A stretch of 8,063 nt of DNA from Candidatus Altarchaeota archaeon (GTDB taxonomy: Archaea > Altiarchaeota > Altiarchaeia > IMC4 > QMZM01). Below, one piece after another: positions 1-5,948 of the stretch. The stretch spans positions 1-8,063 of the forward strand of contig WALD01000036.1 in NCBI GenBank assembly GCA_015523055.1, read 5' to 3'. Positions within the stretch are counted from its first letter, which is position 1. Each line of letters opens with the position of its first letter. The position numbers were made by a program, and so were the translations under genes. Below the pieces are notes generated by a model. It made no database searches, was not told the origin of the DNA, and was given only the letters and a program-made list of their open reading frames with translations.

Positions 1-218
1 GAGTAATTGGGAGAGGCAGTCTTGAGGAAACAATATATGATTTTGTCGCTCCGGTTAGGGTTCTTGGAATAACAAGAGTCTACAGGCCAGACGGATCAGC
101 CATTAGGAGGGTGAAAATAAGGGACAAGGACAAAAAGATGCTAAGAATGAATCCAGAAGAGATGGAGAGGTTGATAAAGTCGCTGACTGATGACGAGATT
201 GAGATTCTTTTCGAATAA
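1..218 (+). CDS. 3' end of an unidentified protein (5' truncated by window edge)
   Basis: An open frame enters from the left edge (first full codon at position 3) and stops with TAA at 216-218, giving 71 visible residues. The visible part begins VIGRGSLEETIYDF and ends in an acidic stretch, TDDEIEILFE. The middle is rich in Arg and Lys (AIRRVKIRDKDKKMLR), followed by a predicted helix NPEEMERLIKSL. This looks like a short basic beta-strand region followed by an acidic C-terminal helix. I do not recognise the family and assign no function. The coding frame is supported by the absence of stops, by stops in the other two forward frames within the first 30 bases, and by a T5 tract directly after the stop, as at other gene ends here. 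Confidence 0.6.
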   Translation, partial: VIGRGSLEETIYDFVAPVRVLGITRVYRPDGSAIRRVKIRDKDKKMLRMNPEEMERLIKSLTDDEIEILFE

Positions 219-225
219 TTTTTAG

Positions 226-233
226 TATATAAA
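226..233 (+). promoter_or_regulatory. TATA box for the 86-residue gene and aspS
   Basis: TATATAAA lies 23-30 nt upstream of the ATG at 256, the spacing expected if transcription starts at or next to the start codon. No Shine-Dalgarno is present in the 37-nt gap, so a leaderless mRNA is inferred. A T5 tract (219-223), a likely termination signal for the preceding gene, sits immediately upstream of the box. Confidence 0.6.
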
Positions 234-255
234 TTTATATGATCTATATTATAAC

Positions 256-516
256 ATGGAAGTTCTGCATTATCCACGGCTGGATACCGTTCTCATGGTG
301 GAGGAGTTCATAAAGGAGCACTCCGGCGAGTATAAAAAGAAGAGCCTATGGGAAAACCTTCCAAGGAAAATGATGTACCCAACCTACTTCGTTGTATTCG
401 ATTACCTGGAGAAATCAGGGAAGATAGCAAAGGACAAAAAAGGGCATGTGGCGTGGATATGGAATCCAGAGCTGGTAGATAAATATCTTAGAAGGCCTGA
501 ACTGAGAGTAAGATGA
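256..516 (+). CDS. Conserved archaeal protein of unknown function, winged-helix-like (86 aa)
   Basis: The protein begins MEVLHYPRLDTVLMVEEFI and has the pattern 'YPRLDTVLMVE...LWENLPRKMMYPTY...DYLEKSGKI...WIWNP'. I recognise this pattern from a small conserved protein found across many archaea. Predicted helices at about residues 8-21, 28-38 and 42-54, followed by a strand pair (KIAKDKKGHVAWIW, 56-69), suggest a winged-helix fold. DNA binding is plausible but unproven, because many such proteins are orphans. The start is fixed by the TATA box 23-30 nt upstream and by the conserved N-terminus. It lies 19 nt before aspS with no promoter in between, so the two are probably co-transcribed. Confidence 0.8.
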   Translation: MEVLHYPRLDTVLMVEEFIKEHSGEYKKKSLWENLPRKMMYPTYFVVFDYLEKSGKIAKDKKGHVAWIWNPELVDKYLRRPELRVR

Positions 517-535
517 AAAATCGCATAGAATAAGA

Positions 536-1834
536 ATGAGAACGCACTACTCCATTAAGATAAATCAAGGAATGGATGGGGAGGAGGTTAAGCTTGCGGG
601 CTGGGTTCACGAGATCAGGGACCTAGGCAACCTGAAGTTTCTGGTGCTTAGGGATAGAGAGGGTTTTATTCAGATAACTGCCAAGAAAGGGGAAACGGAT
701 GAGAAGGTTCTCAGGCTAATAGACTCGCTCAGCAAGGAGTCCGTTATAGAGGTCAAGGGGAGGGTAAAGAAGAATGAAAAGGCTCCTAGAGGAATCGAGA
801 TATTTCCCGTAGAAATTCATATCCTCAGCAAGGCCGATTCACCATTACCTCTGGATGTTACGCAGAAGGTAGACGCAGACATGGATACGAGACTGAATAA
901 CAGATTTATGGACGTCAGGAAGCCCCACATATCAGCAATATTCAGAATCAGAAGCAGAATAATAAAAGCAGGCAGGGAATTCCTGCTCGGTGAGAACTTC
1001 ATTGAAATTACATCACCAAAGATAATTGCCTCCGCCTCTGAGGGAGGTACCGATGTTTTTCCTATATCCTACTTCAACAGAGAGGCGTTCCTGGCTCAGA
1101 GCCCCCAACTCTATAAGCAGATGATGATGAGCACGGGACTGGACAGGGTCTTCGAGATAGCGACATATTTTAGGGCTGAGGAACATGACACAAGGAGACA
1201 TCTCAATGAGGTCTCTGCCTTTGATCTGGAGATGGCATTTATCAGGGACGAAGAGGACGTCATGAACGTTCTGGAGGGCCTTGTTCTTGCGATGATTAAG
1301 GAAGCAAGTCTCTGTGAAAGGGAATTATCGGTCCTAAAGCAGGAGATAGAGGTTCCAAAGAAACCAATCAAAAGGCTTAACTATGAACATGTCCTTGAGC
1401 TTCTTGCAAGGGAAGGGAAGGAGATTCCATGGGGCGAGGACCTTGATACGGAATCGGAAAAACTCCTTGGTGAGATAATGAGGGATCAAGGGGAGGACAT
1501 CTATTTCATAAAGGGCTATCCTACCGACGCTAAGCCGTTTTACACAATGCCAAAAGATGAGAAGCATTCTAGGGCGTTTGATCTTGGCTACAAAGGGGTG
1601 GAAATATCCTCTGGAGGCCAGAGAATTCATGATTATAATCTGCTTGCGGAAAGATTGGAATTCCACAACATTGAACGTGAGAATTTTACATTCTACCTGA
1701 AATCATTTCGTTATGGAATGCCACCCCATGGTGGTTTCGGACTGGGGATAGACCGGCTGATGATGCAACTTCTCGGCGTGTCCATACGGGAGGTTGTTCT
1801 GTTTCCGAGGGACAGACACAGACTTACTCCATAA
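536..1834 (+). CDS. aspS: Aspartyl-tRNA synthetase, archaeal type, probably nondiscriminating (AspRS / Asp-tRNA(Asn) synthetase)
   Basis: This class IIb synthetase attaches Asp to tRNA in the cytoplasm. Its 432 residues match the short archaeal/eukaryal type. An N-terminal OB-fold anticodon domain (about 1-105) is followed by the catalytic core: motif 1 around FIEITSPKIIASASEGGTDV, motif 2 FRAEEHDTRRHLNE (residues 212-225), and motif 3 GLGIDRL with Arg407, ending in the family-typical FPRDRHRLTP. Aligned by eye to the Thermococcus enzyme, the tRNA-discrimination positions Trp26 and Lys85 are His25 and Pro84 here. In characterised archaeal AspRSs these residues go with charging of both tRNA(Asp) and tRNA(Asn). 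If so, the cell would make Asn-tRNA(Asn) by tRNA-dependent amidation (GatCAB), which is not in this window. ATG 536 gives the family N-terminus RTHYS; no Shine-Dalgarno is visible. Confidence 0.96.
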   Translation: MRTHYSIKINQGMDGEEVKLAGWVHEIRDLGNLKFLVLRDREGFIQITAKKGETDEKVLRLIDSLSKESVIEVKGRVKKNEKAPRGIEIFPVEIHILSKADSPLPLDVTQKVDADMDTRLNNRFMDVRKPHISAIFRIRSRIIKAGREFLLGENFIEITSPKIIASASEGGTDVFPISYFNREAFLAQSPQLYKQMMMSTGLDRVFEIATYFRAEEHDTRRHLNEVSAFDLEMAFIRDEEDVMNVLEGLVLAMIKEASLCERELSVLKQEIEVPKKPIKRLNYEHVLELLAREGKEIPWGEDLDTESEKLLGEIMRDQGEDIYFIKGYPTDAKPFYTMPKDEKHSRAFDLGYKGVEISSGGQRIHDYNLLAERLEFHNIERENFTFYLKSFRYGMPPHGGFGLGIDRLMMQLLGVSIREVVLFPRDRHRLTP

Positions 1835-1844
1835 TTTTTATATC
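1835..1844 (+). promoter_or_regulatory. T5 tract / TATA box for the eL43-rpoP cluster
   Basis: TTTTTATATC directly follows the aspS TAA stop (1832-1834) and lies 26-35 nt upstream of the eL43 ATG at 1870. The spacing fits a leaderless start. The T5 run at its left end can also act as a U-rich terminator for aspS. Confidence 0.55.
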
Positions 1845-1869
1845 GCCAATCAATATTAATATCTCTACT

Positions 1870-2334
1870 ATGTGCTCCAGAACCAAGAAGGTAGGTAGTT
1901 TAGGACGCTATGGCCCAAGGATAGGTGGCAAAATAAGGAGGGAGATTAGAAAGGTAGAGGACATGGCCAGACAGAACAGGTGCCCTTCCTGCGGGAGAAG
2001 TGTCAGGAGAACTGCATCTGGAATCTGGAAATGCAGGTTCTGTGGAATGAATTTTACCGGGGGAGCTTATTATAGTATGACAGAGAGGACAATGTTGGTC
2101 ACTGGGAAGTCCAGATTAAAGAGGATCAATGTGGAGCCGAAGAAGGGGGAGGAAGAGAGGCCAAAAGCAAAGAGGGTTGAGCTAATGCCTGAAGGGAGAT
2201 TAGATGAAACCACCCCACAGGAGGACGCAGTAGTCCCCGGGAGGAATGGGAGGACAGCTCTGCCCGAAGGGGTCGAGGATGCTGTCCCTCCAGAGATGCC
2301 TAAAGAATTAAAATCAAATGAAGAATCAGAATGA
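1870..2334 (+). CDS. rpl37ae: Large-subunit ribosomal protein eL43 (L37Ae) with a long acidic C-terminal tail
   Basis: This is a zinc-ribbon protein of the large ribosomal subunit. The N-terminus RTKKVGSLGRYGPRIGGKIR is the family signature. The zinc ribbon uses Cys38, Cys41, Cys55 and Cys58 (CPSC...GIWKCRFC), followed by the conserved FTGGAYY segment at 62-68. The family usually ends near residue 80-95. Here the frame continues to 154 with about 65 extra residues (about 90-154), rich in Glu, Pro, Gly and Lys and ending KSNEESE, probably disordered and unlike the rRNA-binding core. The tail runs without a stop up to rpoP, and the TGA stop (2332-2334) overlaps the rpoP ATG. ATG 1870 is supported by the signature N-terminus and the upstream TATA box. 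Confidence 0.93.
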   Translation: MCSRTKKVGSLGRYGPRIGGKIRREIRKVEDMARQNRCPSCGRSVRRTASGIWKCRFCGMNFTGGAYYSMTERTMLVTGKSRLKRINVEPKKGEEERPKAKRVELMPEGRLDETTPQEDAVVPGRNGRTALPEGVEDAVPPEMPKELKSNEESE

Positions 2335-2489
2335 CCTATGTATGTATAAACTGCGGAAATGAAGCGGAGTATGATTATATCGTAAAGCACAAGCTCAAGT
2401 GTACCAAGTGCAGGGAGAAGAGGTCTAATATCTGGGTCAAGAAAAGACCGAGTGGATTGACCAACCCCAAGACATTGATTGCCAGATAG
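2331..2489 (+). CDS. rpoP: DNA-directed RNA polymerase subunit P (Rpo12), 52 aa
   Basis: This small gene encodes MTYVCINCGNEAEY and so on, with two CxxC pairs (Cys5/Cys8 and Cys24/Cys27) forming the zinc ribbon of the archaeal counterpart of eukaryotic Rpb12. After the second pair, NIWVKKRP occupies the place of the usual IL-x-K-x-RP segment, and the protein ends TLIAR, like the basic C-terminus of the family. The length (52) is normal. The ATG overlaps the eL43 stop (ATGA at 2331-2334), so translation is probably coupled. The order eL43-rpoP-pcc1-prefoldin beta is a conserved archaeal arrangement, which supports the assignment. The sequence is somewhat divergent: the second CxxC is CTKC rather than CPYC. 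Confidence 0.88.
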   Translation: MTYVCINCGNEAEYDYIVKHKLKCTKCREKRSNIWVKKRPSGLTNPKTLIAR

Positions 2490-2541
2490 GAATTCAACCC
2501 TTGAAGCTAAGAACACAATTAAACTCCTGAGGGTTGGGTTC
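2490..2541 (+). repeat. Inverted repeat (12-bp stem, 28-nt loop) in the rpoP-pcc1 gap
   Basis: GAATTCAACCCT (2490-2501) can pair with AGGGTTGGGTTC (2530-2541) over 12 pairs, two of them G-U when transcribed. It begins at the base after the rpoP stop. The remainder of the 118-nt gap (to 2607) holds no gene I can support; I saw no box C/D pair or tRNA cloverleaf. It could be a processing site, an attenuator between rpoP and pcc1, or part of a small RNA. Confidence 0.45.
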
Positions 2542-2607
2542 ATGGTCAATCGCTGGATGCGAGTACACTCATCTGTAGAGCAAAGATCAAGGATTACATC
2601 AGCAAGA

Positions 2608-2838
2608 ATGAACGAACTCCAGATATATCTGCAGCTACCCGGAGAGAGGGCAGCTGTCTGCCAGAGGGCTCTTGCACTGGAAACAAAAGAGGAATTCATG
2701 CGGAGGTCCAGAGTAAAACTGGAAGAATTCTCACAAGGTATGAGAATTCTTGTCAGGGCAAATGACCTCCCAGCAATGAGAGCAGCAGTAAATACCTACC
2801 TTCGATGGATTATTATGTGCTGTAAGCTAATTGGATGA
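2608..2838 (+). CDS. pcc1: KEOPS complex subunit Pcc1 (76 aa)
   Basis: Pcc1 is the small dimerising subunit of KEOPS, which with Kae1, Bud32 and Cgi121 transfers threonylcarbamoyl to A37 of ANN-decoding tRNAs (t6A). Visible signatures are RRSRVKLE (32-39) and the C-terminal helix ANDLPAMRAAVNTYLRWI (51-68), which matches the family pattern 'D-x-x-A-x-RAA-x-NSYLRW'. The frame is open further upstream, with in-frame ATGs at 2542 and 2557. ATG 2608 gives the usual length (75-85) and a strand (LQIYLQLP) at the right distance from the N-terminus. No good Shine-Dalgarno is seen. The TGA stop (2836-2838) lies 1 nt before the prefoldin ATG, suggesting coupled translation. The other KEOPS genes are not in this window. 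Confidence 0.88.
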   Translation: MNELQIYLQLPGERAAVCQRALALETKEEFMRRSRVKLEEFSQGMRILVRANDLPAMRAAVNTYLRWIIMCCKLIG

Positions 2839-2839
2839 G

Positions 2840-3208
2840 ATGACCCAAGAGATCCCAACACAGGTGCAGGACAAGGTTTTGCAGTTTCAGTCATTACAGA
2901 ATCAACTGCGAATGATAGTAGCTCAGAAGCAGGAGTTCATCCTGAAGGTGAAGGATATAGATAATGCAATTGGGAATTTGAGAGAGATGAAGGAGGGTAA
3001 GCTTTACAAGATTTCGGGCCCGTTGATGATGGAGATCTCAATGGAAAAGAGTAAAGATGAGCTTGCTGAGGGAAAGGAAACCGCGGAGGCCAGAATAAGA
3101 ATACTTGAAAGTCAAGAGAAGAAGCTGACAGAGAAGCTAAAGGGTCTCGGAACCGAACTCCAGCTAATGATGAATTCGCAGAGGTCCGGAGTTACTGCAG
3201 GGGGTTAG
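2840..3208 (+). CDS. pfdB: Prefoldin subunit beta (122 aa)
   Basis: This is the beta subunit of the archaeal hexameric (alpha2 beta4) cytosolic chaperone that passes unfolded proteins to the thermosome. The sequence has the family layout: an N-terminal coiled-coil helix starting IPTQVQDKVLQFQSLQNQL, a central beta hairpin around KLYKISGPLMMEI, and a second long coiled-coil helix (ETAEARIRILESQEKKLTEK). The length is typical. I chose ATG 2840 because it places the IPxQVQ segment a few residues in, as in homologues. A TTG at 2831, inside the pcc1 stop overlap, would add three residues. It is the last gene of the eL43-rpoP-pcc1 cluster. A G4/C4 hairpin followed by T5 spans its stop. Confidence 0.94.
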   Translation: MTQEIPTQVQDKVLQFQSLQNQLRMIVAQKQEFILKVKDIDNAIGNLREMKEGKLYKISGPLMMEISMEKSKDELAEGKETAEARIRILESQEKKLTEKLKGLGTELQLMMNSQRSGVTAGG

Positions 3209-3219
3209 ATCCCCTTTTT
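3200..3219 (+). terminator. Short hairpin plus T5 at the end of pfdB
   Basis: GGGG (3201-3204) and CCCC (3211-3214) can pair around a 6-nt loop that contains the pfdB TAG stop, followed at once by TTTTT (3215-3219). This resembles a minimal intrinsic-type terminator. Archaea usually need only the U-rich tract, so the hairpin contribution is uncertain. Confidence 0.45.
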
Positions 3220-3222
3220 AAA
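3215..3222 (+). promoter_or_regulatory. TATA box for psmB
   Basis: TTTTTAAA is centred about 34 nt upstream of the psmB ATG. With the usual 26-nt TATA-to-start distance, transcription would begin near 3245, leaving a leader of about 8 nt. Its T5 portion is also the T tract of the preceding terminator. An alternative AT-rich box at 3233-3242 is too close to the ATG for leadered transcription. Confidence 0.45.
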
Positions 3223-3252
3223 GTCTTGATTCAATAATATATCACAGAGTCA

Positions 3253-3906
3253 ATGATAGAATTTTTTGAGGCGGTTTCTTTGGAATCAAAAATACTTAAA
3301 GGAACTACTACGGTAGGGTTGACATGTGCTGATGGGGTTATATTGGTTGCAGATAAGAGAGCCTCATGGGGGACATTCATTGCAAGCAAGGATGCCAAGA
3401 AGATATTCAATGTGAATGACAGTGTGGGGGCAACCGTTGCCGGTTCTGTTGGAGATGCGGAGGCACTGATGAGGGTGATACAGGCAGAGGCTTCTCTCTA
3501 TGAAATGAACAATAAGAAGAAGATGTCTACCAATGCCGTTGCGAATTTACTGGCCAACATCCTTCAGGGGAACAAGATATTTCCCTATCTCGTGCAGCTG
3601 GTTATTGCAGGAATGGATGAGGACATAAAGCTTTTTACTCTTGATCCTATAGGTGGACTTATTGAAGAGAAAATGGCATCCTCTGGCTCTGGTTCACCGA
3701 TGGCATACGGGGTTCTGGAGCAGGAATACTCCAGTGAAAAGACGGTGGATGAGAATATTTTTATAGCTCTGAAAGCCCTGAAGTCCGCAATGCAGAGAGA
3801 TACGGCAACGGGGGATGGTATGAATCTGGTGACAATAACAAAGGACGGCTTCAGAGAATACACCTCGGAGGAGATAGATGCCATACTCGAAAACAATAAT
3901 TCCTAA
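3253..3906 (+). CDS. psmB: 20S proteasome beta subunit precursor
   Basis: This is the catalytic subunit of the archaeal 20S proteasome, an N-terminal threonine protease. A 17-residue propeptide ending LKG precedes TTTVGL, so autocleavage between Gly17 and Thr18 would expose the nucleophile. In mature numbering Thr1, Asp17 (VADKR) and Lys33 (DAKKIF) are present, as are Ser129 (SGSGSP) and Asp166 (QRD). The position usually held by Ser169 in the RDxxSG motif is Thr (RDTATG). The length (217) is normal. The gene has its own TATA box behind the prefoldin cluster and precedes aCPSF1. The alpha subunit is not in this window. The start is supported by propeptide length; a weak 'cagagt' before the ATG is not a clear Shine-Dalgarno. 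Confidence 0.96.
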   Translation: MIEFFEAVSLESKILKGTTTVGLTCADGVILVADKRASWGTFIASKDAKKIFNVNDSVGATVAGSVGDAEALMRVIQAEASLYEMNNKKKMSTNAVANLLANILQGNKIFPYLVQLVIAGMDEDIKLFTLDPIGGLIEEKMASSGSGSPMAYGVLEQEYSSEKTVDENIFIALKALKSAMQRDTATGDGMNLVTITKDGFREYTSEEIDAILENNNS

Positions 3907-3939
3907 AAACTAAGAATCACATTTCTAATGAATTCATCA

Positions 3940-3959
3940 GCTGGAATTTTGCTGGGATT
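3940..3959 (+). repeat. Tandem 11-bp-phased direct repeat before the FttA TATA box
   Basis: GCTGGAATT (3940-3948) recurs as GCTGGGATT (3951-3959), 8 of 9 bases alike with an 11-bp period. It lies directly upstream of the TATA-like box. One helical turn of spacing would put both half-sites on the same DNA face, as for a regulator or TFB contact. Chance is not excluded. Confidence 0.3.
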
Positions 3960-3967
3960 ACTATATG
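3959..3967 (+). promoter_or_regulatory. TATA box for the aCPSF1/FttA gene
   Basis: TACTATATG is centred 24 nt upstream of ATG 3987, so transcription would start at or near that ATG. The spacing matches the other leaderless starts here and indicates that FttA can be transcribed separately from psmB. Confidence 0.5.
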
Positions 3968-3986
3968 AAAACTAATTGAACCATTA

Positions 3987-5924
3987 ATGTGGATTCTATC
4001 TGTCAAAATTAGATCATTTTCAGAAAGAGGATATATCTTGGAATTAAAAGACATAAAGCAACTGGTAGAGGAGAATGCTCCCGAGGGGAAGATAACGAAG
4101 GTAGATGTGGAAGGGCCAAAGATAGTCCTTTATACAGACGACATCGGCTTCTTTATAGACAACAACGACAAGGTTAGGAAACTTGCCACAATCCTTAAGA
4201 AGAGAATCATCATGAGGCCGAATGCTGAGGGGATACTGGAGCCCGAGAAGGCGAGGAAGATAGTCAGGGAGATAATTCCGGAGGATGCAAATATTACAGG
4301 AATTGACTTTGATGAAGATTTCAGAGAGATTTATATAGAAGCAGAAAAACTTGGCCTTGTCATCGGGAAGCGGGGTGCAACCCTTGATGAGGTTACAAAA
4401 AAGATCGGCTGGATTCCCAGACTTCTGAGGAAGTCCCCTATTGTGTCTGAAACAATCAAGGGGACGAGAAGGATCCTCTTTGAAAGTAGCTCTGAACGAC
4501 AGAAGATTCTTCGCTCCGTTGGTCGGAGGATATACAGGAAACCAGATGCCGAGTGCGACTGGATAAGGGTGATGCACCTTGGTGGAGCAAAAGAGGTTGG
4601 AAGGTCATCCATCCTGCTGCAGACTCCGGAGAGCAATGTTCTTATGGATTGTGGGATAAATGTTGCTGCTTCAGGTAGTGACAGGTACCCTGATTTCAGG
4701 GCATCAAAGATAGCGATAGATAAGTTAGATGCAGTTATCGTTTCTCATGCTCATCTGGACCATTGCGGCTTCGTTCCTTACCTTTATAAATACGGCTATG
4801 AGGGGCCAGTCTATTGCACAGAACCGACAAGAGATCTAATGACTCTCTTGCAGTTAGATGCAGTTGAAATTGGAGAAAAAGAGGGCAGAGAGCTTCCCTA
4901 TTCATCAAAGGAGGTGAGAGCTACCATAAAACATACTATAACATTAGACTATGGGGAGGTTGCTGACATTACTCCAGACATGCGCCTTACCCTCTACAAT
5001 GCAGGACACATTCTTGGCTCCTCAATTATCCATCTGCATATTGGTGAAGGACTGCATAATCTGGTTTATACTGGCGATATCAAATTTGGAGATACAAGAT
5101 TACTGGAGGCTGCGAATTTTGAATTCCCCAGAGTTGAAACACTCATAATGGAGGGCACTTATGGGGGAAGATATGATATACAGTCAAGGAGGAGGGATTC
5201 AGAGAACGAATTGATTCAGAGTATAGAGGAAACAATCAAGAAGAAGGGCAAGATCCTGATTCCGGTTTTCTCAATTGGGAGGTCGCAGGAGGTCATGATG
5301 GTGCTAGAAAACTATTCGCGCTATGAGGAACTTGATATCCCAATTTATATTGACGGCATGATATGGGAGGCTACTGCAATACACACATCCTACCCAGAGT
5401 ATCTGAAGGGCAATATAAGGAAAAGAATATTCAATGGACAGAATCCCTTCCTGATGGATAATTTTGAGAGGGTCAAGTCAAAGGAGAGACATTCAATAAT
5501 TGAAAGCGATGAGCCTTGTGTAATTCTCGCAACGTCCGGGATGATGACTGGCGGTCCGTCTGTAGAATACTTTAAGAATCTTGCAGGGAATCCAAATAAC
5601 ACCCTGATATTTGTGGGATATCAGGCTGAGGGCTCTCTCGGAAGAAGACTTCAGAACGGTCTCCGTGAACTGGCGATAGAAAAGAACGGCAGGATGAGCA
5701 ATCTTAAGGTGAATATGGGTGTAAAAACGATAGATGGTTTCTCGGGCCATGCAGACAGGAGACAGCTTCTTGGCTATTCAAAGAAGATAACGCCGAAACC
5801 TAAAAGAGCATTGATTGTCCATTGTGAGAGCAAGAAGTGCATGAACCTTGCAATGACTCTCCATGAGATGTTCGGATTTGAGGCATCTGCTCCGCAAAAT
5901 CTGGATGCTATCAGGATAGTTTAA
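3987..5924 (+). CDS. KH / beta-CASP ribonuclease aCPSF1, the archaeal transcription termination factor FttA
   Basis: This is an archaeal CPSF73-like nuclease that cleaves nascent RNA at U-rich sites and ends transcription; it works as a dimer in the cytoplasm. Two N-terminal KH-type regions (about 18-160, with GKRG at 127-130) precede a metallo-beta-lactamase fold: Asp221 (LMDCG), HAHLDH at 254-259, His341 (GHILGS) and Asp364 (YTGD). The beta-CASP insert follows, with Glu389 (LIMEGTYGG), His588 (GFSGHAD) and His612 (VHCE). All expected metal ligands are present, so it should be active. The last motif reads HCE where HGE is common. ATG 3987 gives 645 residues and has a TATA box 24 nt upstream. 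TTG 4038 (628 residues, with GAGG-like sequence 8 nt upstream) begins where homologues usually start, so the N-terminal 17 residues are uncertain. Confidence 0.95.
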   Translation: MWILSVKIRSFSERGYILELKDIKQLVEENAPEGKITKVDVEGPKIVLYTDDIGFFIDNNDKVRKLATILKKRIIMRPNAEGILEPEKARKIVREIIPEDANITGIDFDEDFREIYIEAEKLGLVIGKRGATLDEVTKKIGWIPRLLRKSPIVSETIKGTRRILFESSSERQKILRSVGRRIYRKPDAECDWIRVMHLGGAKEVGRSSILLQTPESNVLMDCGINVAASGSDRYPDFRASKIAIDKLDAVIVSHAHLDHCGFVPYLYKYGYEGPVYCTEPTRDLMTLLQLDAVEIGEKEGRELPYSSKEVRATIKHTITLDYGEVADITPDMRLTLYNAGHILGSSIIHLHIGEGLHNLVYTGDIKFGDTRLLEAANFEFPRVETLIMEGTYGGRYDIQSRRRDSENELIQSIEETIKKKGKILIPVFSIGRSQEVMMVLENYSRYEELDIPIYIDGMIWEATAIHTSYPEYLKGNIRKRIFNGQNPFLMDNFERVKSKERHSIIESDEPCVILATSGMMTGGPSVEYFKNLAGNPNNTLIFVGYQAEGSLGRRLQNGLRELAIEKNGRMSNLKVNMGVKTIDGFSGHADRRQLLGYSKKITPKPKRALIVHCESKKCMNLAMTLHEMFGFEASAPQNLDAIRIV

Positions 5925-5948
5925 GGTTAACCTGCAGAATTCCCGCGT

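Noticed and set aside
2490..2607. tRNA or box C/D sRNA in the rpoP-pcc1 gap
   Set aside because: No cloverleaf with a T-loop GTTCRA in the right place, and no RUGAUGA/CUGA pair at C/D spacing on either strand.
2070..2699. Long minus-strand open frame opposite eL43, rpoP and pcc1
   Set aside because: It crosses three well-identified plus-strand genes, has a Ser-rich low-complexity composition typical of a shadow frame, and has no recognised motif.
2831..2839. TTG at 2831 as the prefoldin beta start
   Set aside because: ATG 2840 gives the family N-terminus and needs no rare start; the TTG adds only three unconserved residues.
3907..3986. Extra small gene between psmB and FttA
   Set aside because: Only 80 nt with no open frame of note; it is better explained as the FttA promoter region.
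4044..4577. Minus-strand open frame opposite the KH region of FttA
   Set aside because: It mirrors conserved FttA codons, lacks a promoter and has no recognisable domain.
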